A stretch of 50,207 nt of DNA, from contig JBDNHI010000095.1 in NCBI GenBank assembly GCA_041694635.1, positions 1-50,207 of the forward strand, in the 5' to 3' direction. The position numbers were made by a program, and so were the translations under genes. Position 1 is the stretch's first letter. Each line of letters opens with the position of its first letter. A model generated the notes under the pieces. It did not search any database. It was given only the letters and a program-made list of their open reading frames with translations, and had not been told where the DNA came from. This document shows, piece by piece, positions 25,656 through 34,427 of the stretch. The stretch comes from UBA969 sp041694635 (lineage in GTDB: Bacteria > Planctomycetota > Planctomycetia > Gemmatales > Gemmataceae).

Positions 25656-26794
25656 TTCTTCGTGCTAAACATTTTGCAACGGAAAAGATGATTGATGTTT
25701 ATTGTGAACCTGGGAAAATTATTAGCGTTGGAAACCCAGATAATTCCATAACACCCGATCTTACTGCAATGTATGTTGCCCCTGCCTTGTTTGACTTACA
25801 AATTAACGGTGCTTTGGGGATTGCTTTTAGTGACATTAATCTAGAACAAAGTGGCATTAAGGAAGTTCTTGCTTTATGTAAAAAACACGGTATTTCAGGT
25901 ATTTGTCCAACGATTATTACTAACTCACACGAAGTTTTAATCCACGGATTTAATACGCTCAGGAAAGCGTGTGAGAGCGATTCTGCAATTAATAAAGCAA
26001 TGCCCTGTTTTCATTTAGAAGGCCCATATATTAGTTCTGAGGATGGGCCAAGGGGTGCGCATTTAAAACAATTTGTCCGCCACCCTAACTATGAAGAATT
26101 TCAGCAGTACCAGAAGGCTTCCGGAAATCGTATTAAGCTTCTTACCTTGGCACCCGAACTTCCCTCTGCGATTGAATTCATTAAAAAATTAAGTCAATCT
26201 GGAGTAGTTGTCGCCCTTGGTCATACAGCGGCTTCGCCTCAAATTATTCGGGAAGCTATTCAAGCTGGAGCAAAGCTTTCAACGCATTTGGGAAATGGTT
26301 CCCACGCTTTGTGGCCTAGGCACGAGAATTATTTTTGGGAACAATTAGCCTCAGACTCGCTTTCTGCTAGTTTTATACCCGATGGGCATCATTTGCCCGC
26401 TGCGCTTATTAAGGCGATTGTGCGTGTTAAACCAGCCAGTAAACAAATAATTACTTGCGATGCCAGTAGCCTCGCTGGGCTTCCCGCTGGAAAGTATCGC
26501 CAATGGGGGCAAGATATTGAAGTGCTTCTTAGTGGAAAAGTGGTGGTTCCAGGAACCCCTTTTCTTGCTGGTTCTGGTTCGTTTACTGATCAATGTGTCG
26601 CACATTTAGTTTCACTTAACTTGGTACCTATTTCACAAATTATAGAAATGGCAACCAATGCCCCTAGGCGGTTGCTTGGATTGCCCGAAATTAAAATTGA
26701 AACAGGTGGAATTGCAGATCTTTTGCTGTTTGATTCCGATAAGGAACACCCGTTTCTGGTTAAAAAGCTTTTGCTCGATGGGAAGTTGGTTTAA
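25652..26794 (+). CDS. nagA: N-acetylglucosamine-6-phosphate deacetylase
   Basis: 380 residues. It removes acetyl from GlcNAc-6-phosphate, giving GlcN-6-P for glycolysis or recycling to cell-wall sugars. Amidohydrolase motifs are present: DLQINGALG near 50, HLEGPYIS near 124 (metal-binding Glu), ALGHTAAS near 189, THLGNGSHALWPRHEN near 210, DGHHLP near 246 and TCDASSLAGLP near 271 (catalytic Asp). It overlaps the membrane kinase gene by four bases, an unusual partner. No nagB is seen in the window. Confidence 0.9.
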   Translation: MILRAKHFATEKMIDVYCEPGKIISVGNPDNSITPDLTAMYVAPALFDLQINGALGIAFSDINLEQSGIKEVLALCKKHGISGICPTIITNSHEVLIHGFNTLRKACESDSAINKAMPCFHLEGPYISSEDGPRGAHLKQFVRHPNYEEFQQYQKASGNRIKLLTLAPELPSAIEFIKKLSQSGVVVALGHTAASPQIIREAIQAGAKLSTHLGNGSHALWPRHENYFWEQLASDSLSASFIPDGHHLPAALIKAIVRVKPASKQIITCDASSLAGLPAGKYRQWGQDIEVLLSGKVVVPGTPFLAGSGSFTDQCVAHLVSLNLVPISQIIEMATNAPRRLLGLPEIKIETGGIADLLLFDSDKEHPFLVKKLLLDGKLV

Positions 26795-26980
26795 GTGTTG
26801 ATGATTTTACTGAATGAAGTCACTGTAAAAACACTTGTAGGAATAAATTAATTAAAAATGATAAAACTAGGAAAATAAATTGGATATCTAGTTGTAATGA
26901 TTTTTGCCCTGCCATAGTATTATTAAATATCAGATTTAGACACAGTTAAAGATTGACCTTTTTTCAGGTGAAGAATTTTT

Positions 26981-28267
26981 ATGAGCCAAGCAATATCAAA
27001 AGCTAAAATCCATATTGAAAGAATGATGCACCGGAGTAGTATTGCAGTTGCTGGAGAAACAGCAGCAAGTTATGCCTTGTTGAAATTGATACCTGCTGTT
27101 GGTGGTGGTTCTTCGATTGGTATAAATTTAGCGATGGTTCTGGATGTATCGGGTTCTATGTATGAAGAAGATGGCACCGGGAAAAGTCGTCTAAGTAGGG
27201 TTCAAGAAGCCGCTTGTTCAGCTTTAAACTTCCTGCGGCCCCAAGACTCGATCACCATAGTTGCCTTCGCAAACAATGCAGAACTTGTTCTGCCTAACAC
27301 ACCCGTTTCTCAAAAAGATAAAATCATCGATGTTATTATGCGAATTGATATGTTTAATGTAGATGCAGGTGGTACTTCGATGGATCAAGGTATCGAGCTT
27401 GGGTTGAATGAGCTTCAGAAAAATACTAGTTCGGGAAATATTTCGCATGTGGTTGTCCTTACCGATGGTGAAACATCGGGTGAACAACTTTGTAGGCAAT
27501 ATGCAAAATCTGCAGCAGAAAAGAAAATTAACTTGAGCGTGATAGGTGTGGGTACCGAATGGAACTCTGGCCTAATAAAAGACCTTGCATCGCTGTCGAA
27601 TGGTAAATGGCATTATATTGATGTAAACCAAGTCGATTCTGCAGCTAAAGTTTTTGCAAGCGAATTTCAAAGCCTTGCTGCGGTTGGTTTTCGTGATGTT
27701 GAAATCCATTTTCGCCTTATGAAAGACATAAAAATTAGACGGGTTCGAATGGTTGTTCCTGAAATTAAAGATTTGCCTTTAAATGAAATTGAAGATCGGC
27801 ATTGGGTTGCAAAACTGGGCACCTTAGAAAAAGATAAAACTTCTCGCTATATTCTTGATTTAAGTCTCCCTAAAAGGCCAGATGGTAAATTTAAGTTGCT
27901 TGATGTTGAAATTAATTTTGATACAGGAAGTGGTGCAAAAGAAACGAGTGGTGCTATTCCTTTAGAAATGACTTACACCTTAGCAGCAAATGGGTATATT
28001 AACGCAGAAGTTGCAAAACATATCGATGAAGTTCAAATTTTTGAGCTTAATAAAAATCTTCAAAATGCTATTTCTGAAGGAAATACTCAGGAGGCAACTA
28101 GGGTTGCTCAAAGTATCGAGAAAAAAGGCGAGGTTATGGGGGCTAGAGCGGCTAAAAAAACTATGCTTGCCAAGCAGGTTCTTGCAGAAATTAATCAAGG
28201 CGGGAAGGTTTCTAAGAAAACTCAGTTGGCAGTGGATGATGCTTCCCGCGCTTCGGATGATAGTTAA
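26981..28267 (+). CDS. vWA domain protein with MIDAS motif
   Basis: 428 residues. Residues about 45-230 form a von Willebrand A domain with a complete MIDAS: DVSGSMYEEDG (DxSxS), GGTSMDQGI (Thr) and VVLTDGETSG (Asp). A beta-rich region and a C-terminal Lys/Ala-rich helical region follow. There is no signal peptide. It opens the co-directional signalling island that continues to 36620. vWA proteins of this form pair with kinases and phosphatases in TerY-P-type loci. The upstream gap has a good ribosome binding site (AGGTGAAG). Confidence 0.88.
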   Translation: MSQAISKAKIHIERMMHRSSIAVAGETAASYALLKLIPAVGGGSSIGINLAMVLDVSGSMYEEDGTGKSRLSRVQEAACSALNFLRPQDSITIVAFANNAELVLPNTPVSQKDKIIDVIMRIDMFNVDAGGTSMDQGIELGLNELQKNTSSGNISHVVVLTDGETSGEQLCRQYAKSAAEKKINLSVIGVGTEWNSGLIKDLASLSNGKWHYIDVNQVDSAAKVFASEFQSLAAVGFRDVEIHFRLMKDIKIRRVRMVVPEIKDLPLNEIEDRHWVAKLGTLEKDKTSRYILDLSLPKRPDGKFKLLDVEINFDTGSGAKETSGAIPLEMTYTLAANGYINAEVAKHIDEVQIFELNKNLQNAISEGNTQEATRVAQSIEKKGEVMGARAAKKTMLAKQVLAEINQGGKVSKKTQLAVDDASRASDDS

Positions 28268-28351
28268 TTTTTTTGTTAGTTTGGCATGATGCCGTACCGT
28301 GGATAAGGAATTACTATAAATTTAGATCGAGTTATAAAGAGAGGATTTGAG

Positions 28352-29086
28352 ATGATTATTTGTCCATTTTGCCATTACAATAACGAAGATGGAGCGCTTT
28401 TTTGCGAACAATGTAAATCCGACTTAGGGGGCGTTGAATCTTCTCCTGTAATTCCAGTTGCGGAAGTTCTCGAAATTGCTGCAGTTGAAGAAATTGCAAC
28501 GCCATTTGTTTTTGCAGATGAGATGCCATTGGCTGAAGCGATGCCAGAAATTCCCCCAGCGATGCCAATGCCCGAAGAGATGCCAGAAATTCCGCCAGCG
28601 ATGCCAATAGTTGAAGCGATGCCAGAAATTATCCCAGAGATTGTTGAAGCGTTGCTTGAAATTCCACCAGCGATGCCTGAACCAATTGCAGTTGTCCAAG
28701 AAAATCCAGTTCCCCCTTCTGTAGCGGTTGCGGGCGCTGATGATCCTTATTTTATTCCTGATGGTTCTAATCCTAGGCTTTATGTTATGCGAGGGCAAAA
28801 GCCTAAAGCTGAATATCCGATTATTGACGGTTTAAACTTCTTAGGGCGAGCTGATGATAAACCTGTTGACATCGATCTGGAAGAACAAGAAAACCCCGAG
28901 AGAGTTTGGGCCAGCAGGCAGCACGCTGTAATAGAACTCGAAAATAACAAGCTTACAATTGAAGATTTAAATAGCTCCAATGGTACTTTTTTAAATCGTG
29001 GCAAAATTTATCCCGGACAAAAATTGCCTTTAAAGGCTAATGATATGGTTCAGATTGGCAGTATTCAGATGAAGGTTATGGTATAA
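28352..29086 (+). CDS. Zinc-ribbon, Pro/Glu-repeat and FHA domain protein
   Basis: 244 residues. The N-terminal zinc ribbon CPFCHYNNEDGALFCEQC (residues 4-21) is followed by a Pro/Met/Glu repeat region (about 55-110, tandem 39-bp units) and a C-terminal FHA domain (about 148-240). The phosphothreonine-binding FHA signature is intact: GRADD, SRQHAVIE and LNSSNGTFLN. It is likely to read phosphorylated Thr made by the kinase of the same island. A rho-independent terminator follows. Confidence 0.88.
   Translation: MIICPFCHYNNEDGALFCEQCKSDLGGVESSPVIPVAEVLEIAAVEEIATPFVFADEMPLAEAMPEIPPAMPMPEEMPEIPPAMPIVEAMPEIIPEIVEALLEIPPAMPEPIAVVQENPVPPSVAVAGADDPYFIPDGSNPRLYVMRGQKPKAEYPIIDGLNFLGRADDKPVDIDLEEQENPERVWASRQHAVIELENNKLTIEDLNSSNGTFLNRGKIYPGQKLPLKANDMVQIGSIQMKVMV
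28535..28684. repeat. In-frame 39-bp tandem repeats in the FHA gene
   Basis: Copies start GAAGCGATGCCAGAAATTCC at 28535, 28574, 28613 (33 bp, shortened) and 28646 (diverged). Each copy encodes a 13-residue unit close to EAMPEIPPAMPMP. Length variation among strains would be expected. Confidence 0.8.
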
Positions 29087-29111
29087 AAAGTTTGCGTTAA
29101 AGTTGAACCTT

Positions 29112-29148
29112 AGGCGCAGTTCGTTTAATAAGGGCTGCGCCTTTTTTT
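29112..29148 (+). terminator. Rho-independent terminator inside the signalling island
   Basis: Arms AGGCGCAG (29112-29119) and CTGCGCCT (29135-29142) are followed by a run of T. It separates the vWA/FHA pair from the genes starting at 29185, so the island is at least two transcripts, or it is partly read through. Confidence 0.8.
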
Positions 29149-29184
29149 GTGGCCTTAAATTAGAGTTAATGAGTAATACTAATT

Positions 29185-31926
29185 ATGCTGATGATTTGCC
29201 CTAAGTGCGCCAAATCCAACCCTCAGGAAGCTGTTTATTGCTATTATGATGGGTTCGTTTTAGGCGGTGCAGCGGCAGGCACCGGTCCCTTGGCAATCAA
29301 CACCCTTAGCTTTTTAAGTCCTTTTGTCTTTCCCAATGGAAGATCCTGCTTGAATTTCGATGACCTTGCAATTGCTTGTCATGAAGAATCTAAATCGGCC
29401 TCTGAACTGTTAAAACAGGGATTTCTCGAGTCTTTTTTTGCAAGCATTGGGAGAATTGATCTATCGATGGCAGCAAAGGAAGCTGCAAAATTCCCTGATT
29501 CAAACCGAGCATTAGACGAACTGCTCGGAAAATTTCCTTCTTCGGTACTTTCTGAAGCTAGACTTAATCTATCAACACAAGAAATTAACTTAGGCATTAT
29601 TAAACGAGATGCTAAGCGAGATTTGAAGTTATCTGTTGAAAATGGCGGTATGCGCCTTCTTTTTGGTTCGATCACTTCTGATAGTCCGTGGATTGCAATT
29701 GGAGAAACAGGCAATGCAACGGTAAAGCATTTTCAAACAACCGGAGAACTGACCGTTCCGCTGCGAGTCATTCCTGAAAAGTTAAGGGCCTCTGATAGGC
29801 CACTGGTCGCAAAATTAAAAATAGATTCCTCTGGTGGTAGTGCTGTGGTTTTGGTTCGGGCAGAAGTTCCCGTGGTAGCATTTTCCCTGTTTCCTCTTGC
29901 GGGTGCAATCAGCCCAAGGCAAATCGCAGCGAAAGCAAAAGCCAATGCCAAAGAATCTGCGGTCCTTTTTGAAAATGGATCCGTTTCTAAATGGTATGAA
30001 AGTAACGGTTGGTCGTATCCGGTATTGGGGCCAAGTGCATCAGGTTTGGGAGCGATCCAGCAGTTTTTTGAAGCCTTGGGTCTGACACCTCCGCCCAAGT
30101 GCTTTATCGATAAAACAGCCGTGAGCCTCGAGGCAGATTCCGGTCAAGAATTAGCCTTTGAATTAATGGTGGGGACAGAAGAAAAGCGCCCAGTTTTTGC
30201 TCATGGCTTTGCGGATCAGTCTTGGATTGTTGCTAAGAATCCTAGGCTAACAGGTAATAGTGCCATTCTTTCTTTTGTTGTTCCTAAAGTCCCTGATAGG
30301 CCGGGCGAGTTGCTAAGTTGTAATGTGGTGGTTACTTCGAATGGGAACCAGAAATTTTTGGTCAAGGTGGGTGTTCAGGTTTCGGGCAAGTATGTCGCAC
30401 CTAAGCGTGAATCATCACCCGAGCTAATTTTTACATCAAAAACAGAAATTGTTGTAGGGGCACCCCCTCCAACCGATATCCCCGAAGCAGATGGCACCAT
30501 CAAGGTTGAATCAATTAGGAAAAATGTTCGTAAAGTCGATTCTTCGATTCCTTGGATTCATGCGATTCCTGTCGCCGGTTTGGTGTTAATGCTTTTTAGT
30601 TTAATTGTTGCTGATGCTATTGGAGTAGGTGCGAAAAAAGTCGATAAGATGGGCGCAAAAGGTACAGAAACTTCGGGAGGTGGTTTTGGTTATTCATTTA
30701 ATCTTGATAAGAAAGCAGAACTTAAACTTGATTTTAAACATAAAGATAAATCAAGAAATTTTAGATTTGGTCTTTTTTCTGCAGATAAAAAAGATCCCAA
30801 TGACTCTTCTAAAAATCTTAGGCTTACTTACGATGAAGAAGGTGATTCAAACAATACCCGTATTCGTATTGATAATGCAGATTTTCTTTTTGCCCCTAAA
30901 TCTTCTAGAACTGTTGAAAATAAGGAAGATGCTAAGCGTCGTGTTTGGCGTGTTGCTTGTGAGTACAATGTTGGTAAGCCCTCAGAAAAAGAAATTATAA
31001 AGGTTACGCAATTTGTGCAAATTGTTCCCGGTAGTCAATCGGGCAATATGGATACTTGTATTGTTCGTTATACCGTTGAGAATAGAGGTGTTAACAAACA
31101 TAAAGTTGGGGTCAGAATGATGCTTGATACTTTTATTGGTGGTGAAGATGGTGTACCTTTTGTGGTACCAGGAACTGCGGGGTTCGTCTCTAAATTTATG
31201 GAATTTAATCAGAAAGATATGCCTGACTTTATTGAGGCTATGGAAAAGGCAAACCTTGAAAACCCGGGGGTGGTTGCCCATTTAGGATTAAAAGGCTTCC
31301 AATTACCCGATTGTGAAGTAGAACCTTTATTCAAAATGTATCTTGCTGAGAACCCAGGTAATAAAGAATATGGGTTCGAAGTAGATCCCTCCGACCCTGC
31401 GTTTGCTTCAAAAAAGAAAACTGAAGGGAAGAATCCTCGAGCAGTTTTGAAAACCGTAGATAACCCAGGCGCTAATGACGCAATGGATGGCGAGTGTTTC
31501 TCTGATTCTATTGTCTTTCTTTACTGGGATGAGCGGGATACCGAGCCAAAAGAAGTTCGCGATTTTGCTTTCAGTTATGGCCTTGGTGAAATTTCTAAGC
31601 CTGATGGTAGTTCGGGTGGTAAGCTTTCTGTTACTACCGGTGGTAATACCAATGCTGGTAAAACTTTTACGCTTACAGCTTTGGTCAAGGATGTTAATAA
31701 GGGCCAGATGGTTAGTATTATTGCACCTGAGGGAATGACCCTAGCGCCCGGAGAAACTAAAGAAAAAACTGTTGGAGAAATAGATAAGTCCACTCAGATG
31801 TCACAGGTATCATGGAAATTAAGTGCATCGAAGGCAGGCGTTTATTCTGTTAAGGTTTCAACGGGAGCGTTTAGTTCGCAGACAAAAGTTCAGGTGCGTG
31901 AAGCTTCAAATAGTTTGTTTAGGTAA
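29185..31926 (+). CDS. Large zinc-ribbon membrane protein with C-terminal extracytoplasmic region (function unknown)
   Basis: 913 residues. The N-terminal ribbon has C5, C8 and C19 with YYDG in place of the last Cys pair (CPKCAKSNPQEAVYCYYDG). About 115-425 is beta-sandwich-like, with repeated Ig-type strands. One membrane helix lies near 455-477 (HAIPVAGLVLMLFSLIVADA). Beyond it, about 490-830 is a mainly beta domain and the last 85 residues look like an Ig fold. This C-terminal region probably faces out of the cytoplasm. I know of no function. The gene is 12 bases ahead of the membrane FHA gene. Confidence 0.75.
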   Translation: MLMICPKCAKSNPQEAVYCYYDGFVLGGAAAGTGPLAINTLSFLSPFVFPNGRSCLNFDDLAIACHEESKSASELLKQGFLESFFASIGRIDLSMAAKEAAKFPDSNRALDELLGKFPSSVLSEARLNLSTQEINLGIIKRDAKRDLKLSVENGGMRLLFGSITSDSPWIAIGETGNATVKHFQTTGELTVPLRVIPEKLRASDRPLVAKLKIDSSGGSAVVLVRAEVPVVAFSLFPLAGAISPRQIAAKAKANAKESAVLFENGSVSKWYESNGWSYPVLGPSASGLGAIQQFFEALGLTPPPKCFIDKTAVSLEADSGQELAFELMVGTEEKRPVFAHGFADQSWIVAKNPRLTGNSAILSFVVPKVPDRPGELLSCNVVVTSNGNQKFLVKVGVQVSGKYVAPKRESSPELIFTSKTEIVVGAPPPTDIPEADGTIKVESIRKNVRKVDSSIPWIHAIPVAGLVLMLFSLIVADAIGVGAKKVDKMGAKGTETSGGGFGYSFNLDKKAELKLDFKHKDKSRNFRFGLFSADKKDPNDSSKNLRLTYDEEGDSNNTRIRIDNADFLFAPKSSRTVENKEDAKRRVWRVACEYNVGKPSEKEIIKVTQFVQIVPGSQSGNMDTCIVRYTVENRGVNKHKVGVRMMLDTFIGGEDGVPFVVPGTAGFVSKFMEFNQKDMPDFIEAMEKANLENPGVVAHLGLKGFQLPDCEVEPLFKMYLAENPGNKEYGFEVDPSDPAFASKKKTEGKNPRAVLKTVDNPGANDAMDGECFSDSIVFLYWDERDTEPKEVRDFAFSYGLGEISKPDGSSGGKLSVTTGGNTNAGKTFTLTALVKDVNKGQMVSIIAPEGMTLAPGETKEKTVGEIDKSTQMSQVSWKLSASKAGVYSVKVSTGAFSSQTKVQVREASNSLFR

Positions 31927-31937
31927 TAGGTTTACAA

Positions 31938-32855
31938 ATGAGTTTTAACCTCTTTCTTTATTATTGTGCGATTTTTGGTGCTTATGCGGCGCTTTGTGCG
32001 TCGTTTTTTTCTCGGATTGCAACTGCTGCAATATCTTCAGAACTTATTCAAACAATTATTGATGGAGCGCTGGTTGGTGCTTTGGTTTCCTTTGCGGTTG
32101 CAATTTTAGATACTGTTTGGAGTACGGGAAAGTCGGACATTAAAAGGCTTGTTATTAGGTCATTGGGGGCAGGATTTGTAGGTCTTTTAGGTGGGATTTT
32201 GGGCGGGTTTATTGGCTATACCATTGTAAGTTTGACGGGGATTACTTTTTTTGTTTTGGTCGGGTGGACGATTGCGGGTTTATTGATTGGCATTTCGCTA
32301 GGAGTATTTGATTTGCTATTTGCCTTGCTAACTAAATCGCCTTTTCCTCACGATAACAAGATAAAGAATGGTTTGATGGGAGGAACCCTTGGGGGCTTTC
32401 TTGGAGGTATATTTTTTTTACTGTTTAAAATGATACTTGGAAGTATTTTTGGTCGCGAAGATCTTTTAAGCGCCAGTGCTTTGGGCTTTGCAGCATTAGG
32501 TGCTGGAATAGGCTTCTTCATCGGGTTAGCCCAAGTGGTGATGAAAGAGGCTTGGATAAGAGTTGAAGCGGGGAAAAAAATCGGTAAAGAAATTATCCTT
32601 TCTAAGCCCGAAACTTTATTTGGCAGGGCTGAAATTTGCGATATCGGCTTGTTTGGAGATAACACTATCGAAAAAACTCACGCAAAATTATTAATGCAAA
32701 ATAGCAAGTACCTTATCGTTGATGCGGGTAGCTCTACGGGCACTTTTCTTAATGACCAGAAAGTGACTAAAGCTACTTTGTTGAAGGCTGGGGATGCTAT
32801 CCGGTTAGGTTGTTATGTGCTAAGATTCAACGAAAAATCTGGGAAGAAAAAATAA
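31938..32855 (+). CDS. Multi-pass membrane protein with C-terminal FHA domain
   Basis: 305 residues. About 1-200 contain several hydrophobic helices with Gly-rich patches (GLLGGILGGFIGYTIV, GGTLGGFLGGIFFLLF). The C-terminal FHA domain (about 215-300) keeps GRAEICDIG, THAKLLM and GSSTGTFLN. The FHA would face the cytoplasm and bind phosphothreonine at the membrane. It lies between the 913-residue membrane protein and the kinase gene, with short gaps, fitting one operon. Confidence 0.85.
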   Translation: MSFNLFLYYCAIFGAYAALCASFFSRIATAAISSELIQTIIDGALVGALVSFAVAILDTVWSTGKSDIKRLVIRSLGAGFVGLLGGILGGFIGYTIVSLTGITFFVLVGWTIAGLLIGISLGVFDLLFALLTKSPFPHDNKIKNGLMGGTLGGFLGGIFFLLFKMILGSIFGREDLLSASALGFAALGAGIGFFIGLAQVVMKEAWIRVEAGKKIGKEIILSKPETLFGRAEICDIGLFGDNTIEKTHAKLLMQNSKYLIVDAGSSTGTFLNDQKVTKATLLKAGDAIRLGCYVLRFNEKSGKKK

Positions 32856-32895
32856 TTGTGTGTCTATAAGGCATCAATAATTAAGGTTGTAAGCA

Positions 32896-34380
32896 ATGCC
32901 AATGATATTTAGTTGTCCGAAATGTAATATGAAGATGCAACTGCCTGATAATTCGGGGGGTAAAACTTTTGGCTGCCCAACCTGCAAAGTACCTTTTACT
33001 GTGCCCGTTGGTTCACCTGTACCAGTTGCCCCAACTCCAGTTGTACCTGTAAGTAAGCCTGCGGTGTCAGTTCCCGCTCCTGTAAAACCAGCGGCACCGG
33101 TGCCTGTAAAACCGGCGGCGCCCGGAGTATCGGTTGCTGCGAATGGTGCTTCTGCTAGTAAGCCAATTAGCGCCCCTGTAATACCTACGAATTGCCCTGC
33201 ATGTACAGCTCAATTGTTGCCTGGTGCGATTTCGTGCATGGATTGCGGTTATTTATTGCAGGCTGAAAGTTCGCTTGCTGAGGGTGACGGGGTTAGCCCA
33301 TCTATTTGTACGAATGCGGTGTGCGGAGCGGCAAACCCGCCTGGGGAAAGAAACTGCCAGCGCTGTGGTCAGGTTTTGCCCTTTGCTTCTGGTCATTTGA
33401 TTAACAATCGATATCGAATTGAAAAGCAATTAGCAATCGGTGGCTTTGGTGCAGTTTATCTTGCAACGGATACGAAGGAATCAAATCGCTCGGTAGCAAT
33501 TAAAGATATGATTTGTGAAGACCCAGGTGAGTTTGATATTAGGCTCAATTTTTTTAGAAGAGAAGCGGATATTCTTAAGTCTTTAAATTCTGTTTCTATT
33601 GTCCCTAAAGTTTTTGATTTAATTGAACAGGGGGAGCGTGCTTATCTGGTTTTAGAATTTATTAAGGGTAGGGATTTGATGAAAATTCTTGAAGCAAATA
33701 ACCATACGCCTTTCAGCATGGAAAGTGTGATTGAGTGGGGTCGAAGTATTTGCGATGTGTTGCAACATATGCACTCTCAGGTTCCACCTTTGGTGCATCG
33801 AGATTTAAAACCTGAAAATGTGATGCTGTTGGAAGATAAAAAAAGCATTAAGATGATCGACTTTGGAACAGCAAGAGACCTAGGAAAAAATCAAAAAGAT
33901 AGGCATGCTGCTAAAACTAAAGTTTACACCGAAGGGTACGCCCCTTTGGAACAAATTGCAGGAAAACCAGAGCCAAGAAGTGATCTTTTTGCTTTGGCTT
34001 GTACCCTTTATCAGCTTGCAACTGGTAAGGTTCCAGAAGGTGCTAGTACCGTTCATGACATTGATATTTTGCTTAAAGACCCGGCCAGTCCCATAACCCC
34101 CCAGTACCACTGGCTTTTTGAATTGATTAAAGTTAATTTAAGCGAAGACCCTAATGAACGCTATTATACAGCTCGAGAAATTAAAGTAGATTTGGAAAAG
34201 AAGCAAGTCACTAAAGAAGTGCCCTGCCCTAAATGTGCTGCTATGAATAAAACTAGGCAGCCATATTGTGGCAAATGTGCGGAACCTATGACTGACCCAA
34301 CTCCACCTTGCTACTACTGTGGTAAGCAAAACAGGATGGGTAGCAGGTGTTGTATTCATTGTGGTAATAGGATGCGGTAG
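32896..34380 (+). CDS. Ser/Thr protein kinase flanked by zinc ribbons
   Basis: 494 residues. The N-terminus has a zinc finger (C7, C10, C27, C30), a Pro/Val/Ala-rich linker (about 35-95), and two further ribbons (CPACTAQLL..CMDC near 103, CTNAVCGA..CQRC near 142). The kinase domain (about 171-430) has GGFGAVYLA, VAIKDM, HRDLKPENVM, IDFGTARD and GYAPLEQ; the catalytic Asp and metal site are intact. Two C-terminal ribbons follow (CPKCAAMNKTRQPYCGKC; CYYCGKQNRMGSRCCIHC). Kinases with C-terminal zinc ribbons are typical of TerY-P loci. It directly precedes the pseudokinase-PP2C gene. Confidence 0.9.
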   Translation: MPMIFSCPKCNMKMQLPDNSGGKTFGCPTCKVPFTVPVGSPVPVAPTPVVPVSKPAVSVPAPVKPAAPVPVKPAAPGVSVAANGASASKPISAPVIPTNCPACTAQLLPGAISCMDCGYLLQAESSLAEGDGVSPSICTNAVCGAANPPGERNCQRCGQVLPFASGHLINNRYRIEKQLAIGGFGAVYLATDTKESNRSVAIKDMICEDPGEFDIRLNFFRREADILKSLNSVSIVPKVFDLIEQGERAYLVLEFIKGRDLMKILEANNHTPFSMESVIEWGRSICDVLQHMHSQVPPLVHRDLKPENVMLLEDKKSIKMIDFGTARDLGKNQKDRHAAKTKVYTEGYAPLEQIAGKPEPRSDLFALACTLYQLATGKVPEGASTVHDIDILLKDPASPITPQYHWLFELIKVNLSEDPNERYYTAREIKVDLEKKQVTKEVPCPKCAAMNKTRQPYCGKCAEPMTDPTPPCYYCGKQNRMGSRCCIHCGNRMR

Positions 34381-34427
34381 AATCCTGGCATTACTTTGTA
34401 TTTTTTAGTTTGTCGAGGTGAGATTAC

